From Bacteroidetes bacterium QH_1_64_81 (GTDB lineage: Bacteria > Bacteroidota > Rhodothermia > Rhodothermales > Salinibacteraceae), in contig PXSX01000404.1 of assembly GCA_003022655.1 (NCBI GenBank), positions 1 to 8,926 of the forward strand: a stretch of DNA of 8,926 nt. The letters are read 5' to 3'. The notes under the pieces are model-generated. The model made no database searches and had not been told where the DNA came from. It was given only the letters and a program-made list of their open reading frames with translations. The position numbers were made by a program, and so were the translations under genes. This document shows positions 1-8,853 of this stretch, piece after piece. Each line of letters starts with the position of its first letter. The stretch's first letter is position 1.

Positions 1-12
1 GACGCGCGGCGG

Positions 13-726
13 TCACGACTGCAGCTGTGTCTTCGCATCCGGGGGCGAGTCGTGGTAGAGATGGGCGACCCGCTCCGGATCGGTGCCCCACATGTAGTGG
101 CTCCACAGGTAAAGGTTGCGGAGCTGTTGGCGAAGGATGCCGTGCCGGCGAAACCGCCGGGCCGAGGTGGTCACGGCGGTGTCGAGGAAGCGGAAGCCCC
201 CGTGCTCGTGCAAGCGCGACGCGAGCTCCAGGTCCTCAAAGAGGGGCCATTCCGGGAAGCCGCCGACGGCGTCGAACGCCGATCGTTCGGCGAACTGGCC
301 CCGGTCGCCGAAGCAGAGCCGAATCCACGGCCAGCGGGTGCACCAGGCATAGAAGCGGAGCAGGGGCGTCGGGTCGTCGAACTGCAGCCGAAACGCACCG
401 CTGCGCGTGTGGGGGTCGTCGAGTGCGTCCCGGATGATCGAGAGGCCGTTCGGGGGGAGCAGGGTATCGGCGTGGAGAAAGAGAAAAATGCTCCCCGTCG
501 CTTCCTCTGCGCCGCGGCTCATTTGCGTAGCGCGGCCCTGAGAAGCCCGGAGCACGGTGGTTCCTCGAGAGCGCGCCAGCGCCCGCGTCTCGTCCTCCGA
601 CCCCCCATCTACGACGAGGGTCTCGAACGGCTCTTCTTGGTGCTGGAGACGTTGCAGCGTGGACCCGAGCGTATTCTCCTCGTTGAGGGTGGGAATAACG
701 ACCGAAATGAGCGCTGACTCACGCAC
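13..726 (-). CDS. Family 2 glycosyltransferase (TIGR04283-like)
   Basis: Predicted cytosolic or membrane-associated GT-A glycosyltransferase of 237 aa that would transfer a sugar from a nucleotide-sugar donor; the acceptor is unknown. The N-terminus (SVVIPTLNEE, about residues 8-17) is the GT2 nucleotide-binding start. It is followed by VVDGGSEDET (about 38-47) and the metal-binding HADT motif (about 85-88), which stands for the DxD motif. GDRGQFAERSAFDAVGGFPEWPLFEDLEL (about 138-166) resembles the acceptor/catalytic region of the 'transferase 2, rSAM/selenodomain-associated' subfamily. Length is normal for that subfamily. The start is GTG: an in-frame TGA lies three codons upstream and no ATG intervenes, so this is the only reasonable start. 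It lies 64 bp downstream of the broken guanidino-enzyme gene on the same strand. The usual partner of this subfamily, a DUF2064-type protein, is not in the window but could lie beyond the left edge. The family is secure; the substrate is not. Confidence 0.88.
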   Translation of the reverse strand: MRESALISVVIPTLNEENTLGSTLQRLQHQEEPFETLVVDGGSEDETRALARSRGTTVLRASQGRATQMSRGAEEATGSIFLFLHADTLLPPNGLSIIRDALDDPHTRSGAFRLQFDDPTPLLRFYAWCTRWPWIRLCFGDRGQFAERSAFDAVGGFPEWPLFEDLELASRLHEHGGFRFLDTAVTTSARRFRRHGILRQQLRNLYLWSHYMWGTDPERVAHLYHDSPPDAKTQLQS

Positions 727-790
727 TCTACTTCATCGGGTGGGTGGCAAAAGCCGGTCTGCGACGGGTCGTCTCTTCGCTTTTGTGAGC

Positions 791-1586
791 TTACCAGATC
801 ATCTGTTTCATGCAGAAGACCGACCCGCCCGCCTTCAAGAACTCGCTCGTGTCGAGCTCGACCGGGACAAAGTCGTGTGCCCGCAGTCGCTCGTTCGTTT
901 GCTCGCAGCCTTCCTGAATCAGCACGTGCTCGCCGTCGGGGCAATGGCCGTTGCAGGCCAGTTGGTGCCGCGCCTCGTGGTCGGGCACCTCGATGGGGGT
1001 GTCGAAGAGTGCGTCGATGAGGGCCGATCCCGTCTCGTCGAATGCGTCGGGGGCCACGAGGGCGTGCTCCGCGTCGAGCGGGCACAGGCAGGTGTCGAGG
1101 TGGTAGTAGTCGGGATCGGTGAGGCGGAGCAGCACGACCGGCGCCCATCCCTTCGAAATCCGCATCGAGATCATCAGGGAGAGAGTGTACGCAGTGTCCC
1201 CGGTCATCGAAGAAACGGTCGTAGTACGGCACTTCGCCCTCCCGGTGCTCGCTATGCATACGGCTGAGCACGACGCCCTTCGTGTCGGCATCGGGGTTGT
1301 AGAAAGGAAGGGTCTGGTTTGCACAGAACACCATGTCCGGGAGGCCGGGCTGGCCGTTGACCACGATCGGGTCCCGGTCGAGGGCCGTGTAAGCGGCGCG
1401 GACGGCCTTCCATTGCTGCCAGGCCACTTCTTTGTTCACAGCTCCCACGTTTTCCGACATGTGTGGATTAATCACGTACTCCACGTCAAAGTGGGTCGGG
1501 GTGGTGAGGACGACCCGGTCCGGGCGGGGAAGAGATGGCAGATCCTGCAGCTGAGCGTCAAGGGCGTCGGGCGTTTGGTAGACCAT
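791..1586 (-). pseudogene. Broken DDAH/arginine-deiminase-like guanidino hydrolase (internal deletion with frameshift)
   Basis: Two halves of one enzyme sit in different frames. The first half starts at ATG 1586 and runs about 148 residues, with THFDVEYVINPHM near the start, the conserved LPDMVFCANQ (about 82-91) and FEGMG (about 144-148). The second half resumes one base out of frame near 1144 with APVVLLRLTDPDYYHLDTC, which carries the family His. It continues about 117 residues to GGSVFCMKQ, which carries the nucleophilic Cys, and stops at 791. Family members usually have roughly 40 more residues between FEGxGD and the YHLDT block, so the break is an internal deletion (length 3n+2) and not a single-base slip. 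The Asp after FEGxG is among the lost residues. Intact relatives hydrolyse or transfer guanidino groups of arginine derivatives (dimethylargininase or amidinotransferase superfamily); the exact substrate is unknown. In the unshifted frame, translation would run on with unrelated sequence to 609. A misassembly is the main alternative. Confidence 0.85.
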
Positions 1587-1640
1587 GCGGAGCGGTAATG
1601 GGTTGGAGAACGTGGTTAAAAGGTACGGAGCGAGCCTCGT

Positions 1641-1776
1641 TGCGTATTACGTATTTCGTATTGCGTATCTCGTATTGCAGCCTTCCCGATGACTGTCGGT
1701 GCTGTCGGGGTATCTTGGAGATGTTCTTGCGCAAGATGTTCTTACGCAATACGCACTACGCAGTACGCAGTACATA
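1641..1776. repeat. Heptad-repeat palindromic element, copy 1
   Basis: The left arm is five tandem 7-mers (1641-1675: TGCGTAT, TACGTAT, TTCGTAT, TGCGTAT, CTCGTAT). The right arm is the inverse type (1742-1776: TTACGCA, ATACGCA, CTACGCA, GTACGCA, GTACATA). The arms face each other across a 66-bp core and can pair in an imperfect stem of about 35 bp. The core's right part holds a 15-bp tandem duplication with one mismatch (1719-1733 and 1734-1748) and the 12-bp palindrome TCTTGCGCAAGA (1726-1737). The element lies between the permease stop and the start of the broken guanidino-enzyme gene. No ORF or flanking target duplication was recognised. Confidence 0.85.
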
Positions 1777-1834
1777 CGAAGAGAGCCCCTCCGCGTGCGC
1801 CCTGATGCTGAGGGCGAATTGGGGCACGCACCCC

Positions 1835-2683
1835 TTAGAAATCCCGGCGGGCAAACCAGTAGCCGGTGATTCCGTAGGCCACCCCGCCGAAGAGAAGCGA
1901 GGAGAAGAAGGGATACCAGGAGGAGACCGCATCGCCCTTCGCAAGGGTCGATACAATCTCGGTCACCTCCGTAAAGTTGGGGAGGGTATGGTACAGTCCC
2001 CAGAACACAGGACGGCCCACGGCTCCGAGGGTGGGGCTGATCTGATTGGCCGCGGCGAGCACCATCGACACGAAGATGAGCCCATACGAGACGATCAGTC
2101 CCAAGGCCGTACTCTCGGTCCAGACGCCCATGAGCATGACGGCTCCGTACATGACCGCGAACATGCCCACCACGATGAGGAGGGAGAGCAAGAACCGCGG
2201 GTTCCACACGCCCGTCTTGAGCGACATGATGATCCAGACGCCGCCCATGAGGTACAGCGTGAGCACGGCAATGGCGCTCCAGACCCCCAGCACGTGCCCG
2301 AACAGGGCTTTCGTGCGGCTAACCGGCTTGGAGAGGAGCAGTTCGACCCGTCCAGCTGATTGCAGATCGGGGAAGAGGGAGGCGGAGGCAAAGAGGGCGA
2401 GGAGGATTCCGATCCAGTAGGCCACCCCGGCCACGACGGACTCGACGGCAATCACTATGCGGTCGAGCGTGAGCGGCGGACCGTCCTCACTGGTCATATC
2501 TTCGGGCGTAGCCTCCTGCCCGAAGAGGCGGATCCCCGCGAGCGATCCCTCCACCACGTCGAGGTTCAGCGCGAACGTGACGGCCAGCAGGACCAGGGAG
2601 CTGATGATAAAGAGCCCCAGCACGATTTTCCGGGCCCAGAGCTCCCGAAACGTGATGAGAACGAGGCCGAACAACGGGCGCAT
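1835..2683 (-). CDS. ABC-2 type transporter permease (NosY-like)
   Basis: Integral inner-membrane subunit of 282 aa that would form the translocation path for the ATPase encoded just upstream; the substrate is unknown. Six hydrophobic segments are visible at roughly 18-40, 76-104, 130-153, 165-187, 193-213 and 258-277. An extracytoplasmic acidic loop (about 41-72) separates the first two. The cytoplasmic stretch FPDLQSAGRVELLLSKPVSRTKALFGHVLG (about 104-133) is the coupling region typical of ABC-2/NosY permeases. The protein ends in WFARRDF, a positively charged cytoplasmic tail. The chosen ATG directly abuts the heptad repeats of copy 2, so there is no room for an ordinary ribosome binding site. 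Translation may depend on readthrough from the ATPase cistron or on leaderless-like initiation (inference). Multidrug, heme or cofactor export, or gliding-type roles, cannot be told apart from the sequence. Confidence 0.9.
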   Translation of the reverse strand: MRPLFGLVLITFRELWARKIVLGLFIISSLVLLAVTFALNLDVVEGSLAGIRLFGQEATPEDMTSEDGPPLTLDRIVIAVESVVAGVAYWIGILLALFASASLFPDLQSAGRVELLLSKPVSRTKALFGHVLGVWSAIAVLTLYLMGGVWIIMSLKTGVWNPRFLLSLLIVVGMFAVMYGAVMLMGVWTESTALGLIVSYGLIFVSMVLAAANQISPTLGAVGRPVFWGLYHTLPNFTEVTEIVSTLAKGDAVSSWYPFFSSLLFGGVAYGITGYWFARRDF

Positions 2684-2833
2684 TGCGTGTGGGCGTTTGG
2701 GTTTTGCGTACGGGCGTTTGGGCGTGTGGGCGGTAAGCGTTGGGCGTTGTGCGTTCCGCGTTGAGGGAGGACGGTGGTGAGTGGAGGTGATCGCCGAATT
2801 GCGGAATCCGCATCACGAACTCACGCATCACGA
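2684..2833. repeat. Heptad-repeat palindromic element, copy 2, inside the ABC operon
   Basis: The left arm (2684-2761) is a G/T-rich degenerate version. GCGT cores start at 2685, 2693, 2706, 2714, 2722, 2737, 2744, 2751 and 2758; the last four are exactly 7 bp apart and the others mostly 8. The right arm (2812-2833) is inverted: ATCACGA, CTCACGC, ATCACGA. The core between the arms is about 50 bp and unlike that of copy 1. The left arm begins at the base next to the permease ATG, and the right arm overlaps the ATPase TGA (2828-2830). The whole intercistronic spacer is therefore repeat plus core. Confidence 0.7.
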
Positions 2834-3772
2834 AGGGGGGGCCACCACGTCGATGAAGTAGTCTTCGAGGGATTGTCGCAGTGGGGTGATCGATTCGACC
2901 TCCACGTCGGCCCCGCGGAGGCGGTCGAGCACAGCGTTGAGGGTCGTCCGGTCGTCGGCGTGGACGCGGTACTGGGCCAGGTCGGGATTGGGCGGGGCCC
3001 CGTCGGGAGCCGGTTGGAGCGCGGTGTCCGGGTCGTCCAGGAGCGCGTCGGGGATGGGCGTAGCGACCAGGTCGTACACGCGCTCCACGGCGGTAAGCTC
3101 CTCCACGCTCCCCTGCCGCACCAGCGATCCCTCGCGCAGAATGGCGATCTGCGTGCAGACCTTCTCCACCTCGGACAACAGGTGTGAGTTGAGGAAGATC
3201 GTCTTGCCCTCGTCCCGAAGCTCCAGCACGATGTCGCGGATGGCCCGGCGCCCCACCGGGTCGACGCCCCCCGTGGGTTCGTCGAGGAACAGCAGGTCCG
3301 GATCGCTGAGCAGGGCCTGCGCCAGCCCGAGGCGCTGCAGCATTCCCTTTGAGAAGGTTTTGACCTTCGAGTCGCCGCGCCCTTCCAGATCGAGACGCTC
3401 CAGTAGGGCCGGGATGCGGTCCATCCGCTCAGCGCGGGGCACGTCGGCGAGGCGGCCATAGGCGTGCAGGGTCTGCACGGCAGTGAAGAAGCCCGGAAAG
3501 CGGTGGTCTTCGGGGACGAATCCGATCCGTTGCCGCGCGGCGGAATCACCGGCGGGACGGTCGAAAAGGTGGGCTGTGCCGCTCGTGGGGTGGACGAGGC
3601 CGAGCAGAATCTTGACGAGGGTGGTCTTGCCCGCCCCGTTGGGGCCGAGGAGACCGAAGATGGCGCCCTCTTCCACCGTCAGCGACACGTCGTCGAGGGC
3701 CTGCACCGTCGATTGCCGCAGCAGCCCTGTGCGGTAGGTTTTCGACAGCGACGAGACGGACAGGGCGGGCAT
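2828..3772 (-). CDS. ABC transporter ATP-binding protein (ABC-2 exporter partner)
   Basis: Cytoplasmic ATPase of 314 aa that powers the permease encoded downstream. One nucleotide-binding domain covers about residues 1-225: Walker A GPNGAGKT (43-50), signature FSKGMLQR (140-147), Walker B LLFLDEPTGG (160-169), D-loop VDPVGRR, and the H-loop His in NSHLLSEVEKV (about 197). At the Q-loop the sequence reads GFVPEDH (about 84-90), with Pro-Glu where Gln is usual; this is common in NosF/CcmA-like exporters. About 90 C-terminal residues after the NBD are an accessory domain rich in Asp and Pro, as in many ABC-2 ATPases. The last codons run through a 7-G tract (2835-2841) and end in the right arm of the heptad element. 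The gene starts 197 bp downstream of pgk; no promoter there is convincing. The substrate is unknown. Confidence 0.93.
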   Translation of the reverse strand: MPALSVSSLSKTYRTGLLRQSTVQALDDVSLTVEEGAIFGLLGPNGAGKTTLVKILLGLVHPTSGTAHLFDRPAGDSAARQRIGFVPEDHRFPGFFTAVQTLHAYGRLADVPRAERMDRIPALLERLDLEGRGDSKVKTFSKGMLQRLGLAQALLSDPDLLFLDEPTGGVDPVGRRAIRDIVLELRDEGKTIFLNSHLLSEVEKVCTQIAILREGSLVRQGSVEELTAVERVYDLVATPIPDALLDDPDTALQPAPDGAPPNPDLAQYRVHADDRTTLNAVLDRLRGADVEVESITPLRQSLEDYFIDVVAPPS

Positions 3773-3969
3773 GGGCAGGAGTTCGCTGCTCTCTTTAGGT
3801 TCCAGCGGGGAGACTGAGAGGGACGAGACCTCGCATCACTCCGAGAAGGAGGACCCTCGGGCTGAGCGATTCAGACCAGCCCCGCAGGACACTCAGTTGT
3901 GGGGAGGGGAAGAGCAAAACGAGAGAGGCGACGTACAGAGAGTACACAGAGGGCCGGGATCGGCGAGAT
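3773..3969. other. pgk-ABC transporter spacer without a clear feature
   Basis: These 197 bp separate the pgk stop from the ATPase start on the minus strand. They contain an imperfect hairpin (GGGCTG at 3859-3864 with CAGCCC at 3877-3882) and a short direct repeat based on GTACAGAG/GTACACAG (about 3933-3949). There is no T-run after the hairpin and no clear -35/-10 pair. No ORF is seen. The spacing suggests the transporter may have its own promoter here, but the sequence does not prove it. Confidence 0.4.
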
Positions 3970-5163
3970 CTACGCGTCCGTCAGGGCCTCGATGCCGGGA
4001 AGGGGCGCGCCTTCGAGGAAGGTGAGGAGGGCGCCCCCGCCGGTGGACACGTGACTGATGCGGTCGGTGCATCCGGACTGACTGAGGGCCGACACCGAGT
4101 CGCCCCCACCCACGACGGAGAAGGCACCGTCGTCCGTAGCGTCGGCCACCACCTCCGCAATAGCCATCGTGCCCTCCGCAAACTGATCGATCTCGAAGAC
4201 GCCCATCGGCCCGTTCCACACCACCGTGGAGGCATCGAGGATGAGGCTCCGATACGCATCGATCGTATCGGGACCAATGTCGAGTCCCATCTTGTCCTCC
4301 GGGATGTCGCTCGCCACGGAGGGTACAGCGTCCGCCTCCGCCGCCTCGGCGACGACGTGATCGCCCGGGAGGTGGAGGGTGTCCCCCGCCTGCTCATAGA
4401 GCGATTCGGCGGTCTCCAGCCGGTCGGTCTCGAAGCGGGAGGTGCCCACCTCGTGGCCGAGGGCCTTGAGGAACGTGTAGGTCATAGCGCCGCCGATGAG
4501 CAGGTGGTCGGCCGTCTTGGAGAGGGCCTCGATGGTTCCAAGCTTGTCGGATACCTTGGAGCCCCCGAGGATGGCGACCGTCGGGTGCTCGGGGTCGTCG
4601 CGGACGCGGGTCAGTGCCTCGATTTCCTTCTCCATGAGGCGTCCCATGACGGCCACGTCTACGTGCTCCGCCACCCCGGCCGTAGAGGCGTGAGCGCGAT
4701 GGGCCGCCCCGAAGGCGTCGTTGACGTACACGTCGGCCAGATCGGCCAGGGCCTGCGCGAAAGTGTCGTCGTTCGACTTCTCCCCGGCGTCGAACCGCGT
4801 ATTCTCTAGCAGAATGACGCTTCCGTCGCCCATGCCGTTGACGATCTCCTCGACGGTCTCGCCCACCGTGTTGCTAGAAAAACGCACCCGCTCCTCGATC
4901 AGCGTGCCGAGGTGGTCGCCCACGCAGGCGAGGCTCAGGTCCGGATCGGGCTGCCCCCCGGGCCGCCCCAGGTGGCTGATGAGGACGGCCTTGCCCCCAT
5001 CGTCAAGGACCTGGCGAATGGTGGGAAGGGCGGCCCGAATGCGGGTGTCGTCCTCCACGCACGGGCTTCCGTCCTCGTCGGTGTCGAGCGGAACGTTGAA
5101 ATCGACACGAATGAGGACGCGTTTGCCGTGTACGTCGACGTCGTCGAGGGTCAGCTTTTGCAT
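3970..5163 (-). CDS. pgk: Phosphoglycerate kinase
   Basis: Cytosolic monomeric enzyme of 397 aa, the normal bacterial length. It interconverts 1,3-bisphosphoglycerate plus ADP with 3-phosphoglycerate plus ATP. N-domain substrate motifs are RVDFN (19-23), SHLGRP (63-68), [13 protein letters not shown] (120-132) and [14 protein letters not shown] (148-161). C-domain nucleotide motifs are [16 protein letters not shown] (199-214), [13 protein letters not shown] (224-236), [11 protein letters not shown] (314-324), GGGDS (352-356) and HVSTGGGA (371-378). All key residues appear present. The chain is rich in Asp and Glu, consistent with a halophile. The gene follows gap by 95 bp on the same strand, giving the common gap-pgk order of consecutive glycolytic steps. 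No Shine-Dalgarno sequence precedes the ATG; the stem-loop at 5206-5239 lies about 43 bp upstream. Confidence 0.98.
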   Translation of the reverse strand: MQKLTLDDVDVHGKRVLIRVDFNVPLDTDEDGSPCVEDDTRIRAALPTIRQVLDDGGKAVLISHLGRPGGQPDPDLSLACVGDHLGTLIEERVRFSSNTVGETVEEIVNGMGDGSVILLENTRFDAGEKSNDDTFAQALADLADVYVNDAFGAAHRAHASTAGVAEHVDVAVMGRLMEKEIEALTRVRDDPEHPTVAILGGSKVSDKLGTIEALSKTADHLLIGGAMTYTFLKALGHEVGTSRFETDRLETAESLYEQAGDTLHLPGDHVVAEAAEADAVPSVASDIPEDKMGLDIGPDTIDAYRSLILDASTVVWNGPMGVFEIDQFAEGTMAIAEVVADATDDGAFSVVGGGDSVSALSQSGCTDRISHVSTGGGALLTFLEGAPLPGIEALTDA

Positions 5164-5205
5164 AAAGAGTGGGGGCTGATCGAGCAGGACGGGCGATCCA
5201 CCGCG

Positions 5206-5239
5206 CCGCCTCGGGGCGGAGGATCCGATCCCGAGGCGG
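5206..5239 (-). promoter_or_regulatory. gap-pgk intercistronic stem-loop
   Basis: A perfect 10-bp inverted repeat (CCGCCTCGGG at 5206-5215, CCCGAGGCGG at 5230-5239) encloses a 14-nt segment. That segment contains a further 4-bp stem (CGGA 5217-5220, TCCG 5224-5227). It starts about 20 nt after the gap stop. No U-tract follows on the transcribed strand, so it is unlikely to be a full Rho-independent terminator. It is more plausibly an mRNA stability or processing element that tunes gap relative to pgk (inference). Confidence 0.65.
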
Positions 5240-5258
5240 ATGCGGAGTCAAATTCGTG

Positions 5259-6284
<1,026 letters not shown>

Positions 6285-6288
6285 CTAG

Positions 6289-6303
6289 GTTCGAAGATCG
6301 AAC
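6289..6303. promoter_or_regulatory. 15-bp inverted repeat upstream of gap, candidate operator
   Basis: GTTCGA (6289-6294) and TCGAAC (6298-6303) form a perfect 6-bp dyad with a 3-bp spacer. It begins 20 bp upstream of the gap start codon, in the expected leader or promoter-proximal zone. Its right half runs into one copy of the 12-bp direct repeat CGAACGAACGGC (6299-6310). It could bind a dimeric repressor or fold as a small leader hairpin; a 6-bp dyad can also arise by chance. Confidence 0.35.
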
Positions 6304-6530
6304 GAACGGCACGCCGGAACCACGCCGTACCACCGTGTACCGCGCGAAGATATCTGTGGAAGATCCCCCGTGCGAGGGACCAGATCACTGGACGTGACGC
6401 ACCTGTAAGGTATAAAAATCCGGTTCTCTCATAAATAAAGATCACATGCAAAACCTTCCCCGTTGGCGGTCGGTCTCAGCCGAGGGGAAACGAACGAACG
6501 GCGGACCGTTAAACGGCATTCGCCACCCCA

Positions 6531-6557
6531 GATGGGTCCGGCTCCCACCGACCCATC
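6531..6557. promoter_or_regulatory. 8-bp inverted repeat upstream of the TPR gene
   Basis: GATGGGTC (6531-6538) and GACCCATC (6550-6557) are perfect inverted repeats around an 11-nt loop, ending 53 bp before the TPR start codon. It lies upstream of the possible -10 at 6583, so an operator or activator site is as likely as an RNA hairpin. There is no T-run after it on either strand that would make it a terminator. Confidence 0.4.
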
Positions 6558-6610
6558 CGTGTTAGGCCCCCTACTCTCGCACTTATAGGACTCTGGACAC
6601 CCCGTCGAAC

Positions 6611-7327
6611 ATGACTGCCCTCGAGACGCCCGAGAAAAAATCCCGCCGCCAGGAGCTTCGGCAAAACTTTTTTATCGACCTCTATGCGCGGGCACTGCTG
6701 TTTTACGACGAGAACCGTCGGTTGGCACAGGGGATTGGCGTGGCGCTCCTCGTGCTTGTGCTGGCCATTCCCGGGTACATCTACTATCACCAGCAGCAGG
6801 AACAGGCCGCCAACCAGCAGCTTGGCCAAATCCTTCCCGTCTACGAGCAGGGAAAATACCAGCAGGCCCTCGACGGGACGGGGGATCAGGCGGGGCTCCT
6901 CACGATTGCCGATAACTACAGCAATACGGACGCCGGCAACCTTGCCACCTTCTACGCGGCCAATGCGCTCTACCGGCTCGAAGAGTACGACCGGGCCCGC
7001 ACCTATTTCCAGCGGTTCGAGAAGGAGCAGGACTTCCTCGGGGCGAGTGCGTTTGCCGCCCAGGCTGCAATTCAGGAAAACAAGGGCTCCCTTCAGGAGG
7101 CCGCTGAGCTCTACGAACAGGCCGCATCGCAGTACGAGAACAAGCTGACCGCTCCACGCTACCTGCTCAACGCGGGGCAGGCTTACGAAGAGGCAGGCCA
7201 GTACGAGGCAGCGATGGACGCGTACCAGCGGATTCAGGAGGAGTATCCGGAGTCCGATCAGGCCACGAAGGCCGAGCAGTACAGGGCGCGAGCGGAGATG
7301 CGCGAGAAAAAGGCCACTTCGTCGTAG
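6611..7327 (+). CDS. Membrane-anchored tetratricopeptide-repeat protein (YfgM-like)
   Basis: Protein of 238 aa with a short charged cytoplasmic N-terminus (1-36), one transmembrane helix (about 39-59, GIGVALLVLVLAIPGYIYY), and a periplasmic remainder built of TPR-like helical hairpins. Repeat units are visible around 68-90, 107-140 (NLATFYAANALYRLEEYDRARTYFQRF), 145-176 (ASAFAAQAAIQENKGSLQEAAELYEQA) and 182-215 (PRYLLNAGQAYEEAGQYEAAMDAYQRI). This matches the layout of YfgM-type proteins, which sit beside the SecYEG translocon and handle exported proteins. It could equally be a scaffold for another envelope complex. It has no signal-peptidase or lipobox motif, so it should stay anchored. It is the first gene of the rightward block; the response regulator follows 140 bp later. 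The start ATG fits the divergent spacer; no Shine-Dalgarno sequence is present. Confidence 0.8.
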   Translation: MTALETPEKKSRRQELRQNFFIDLYARALLFYDENRRLAQGIGVALLVLVLAIPGYIYYHQQQEQAANQQLGQILPVYEQGKYQQALDGTGDQAGLLTIADNYSNTDAGNLATFYAANALYRLEEYDRARTYFQRFEKEQDFLGASAFAAQAAIQENKGSLQEAAELYEQAASQYENKLTAPRYLLNAGQAYEEAGQYEAAMDAYQRIQEEYPESDQATKAEQYRARAEMREKKATSS

Positions 7328-7467
7328 AGGATTGTTCGGGGAGGGGGGTGACCTTTAGCAAAGCCTGCCGGAGGTTTCTTCTGTCGCTTCTTCGAATCTC
7401 CGCGTGTCGCCTATTCCGGCATCGGGGGCGCCGTGGTCCGTTTCATGGACGAGCCGCTCGTTCCGTC

Positions 7468-8847
<1,380 letters not shown>

Positions 8848-8853
8848 GTGTGC

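Noticed and set aside
1138..1150. Programmed ribosomal frameshift in the guanidino-enzyme gene
   Set aside because: A slip alone would not explain the missing segment of about 40 conserved residues, and there is no slippery heptamer at the junction.
1641..1776. CRISPR array or insertion sequence
   Set aside because: Units are 7 bp with no spacers, and there is no transposase ORF or recognisable target-site duplication.
1821..1834. GGGG/CCCC hairpin directly after the permease stop, as a terminator
   Set aside because: A 4-bp stem with no U-tract is too weak to call.
1535..2359. 274-aa open frame on the plus strand across the repeat and permease
   Set aside because: It runs through heptad copy 1 and antisense to a clear permease; its sequence is low-complexity, His/Arg/Glu-rich and has no family resemblance.
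2835..2841. Seven-G tract near the end of the ATPase gene as a phase-variation switch
   Set aside because: It lies three codons from the stop, so slippage would change only the tail of the protein.
7361..7377. Short hairpin AAGCCT/AGGTTT with a CTTCT tail after the TPR gene, as a terminator
   Set aside because: The stem is only 6 bp with a G-T pair and the tail is not a T-run.
7348..7467. 40-residue N-terminal extension of the response regulator from GTG 7348
   Set aside because: The extension is Arg-rich and unlike receiver domains, while MPTILVVDDE at 7468 is a standard start.
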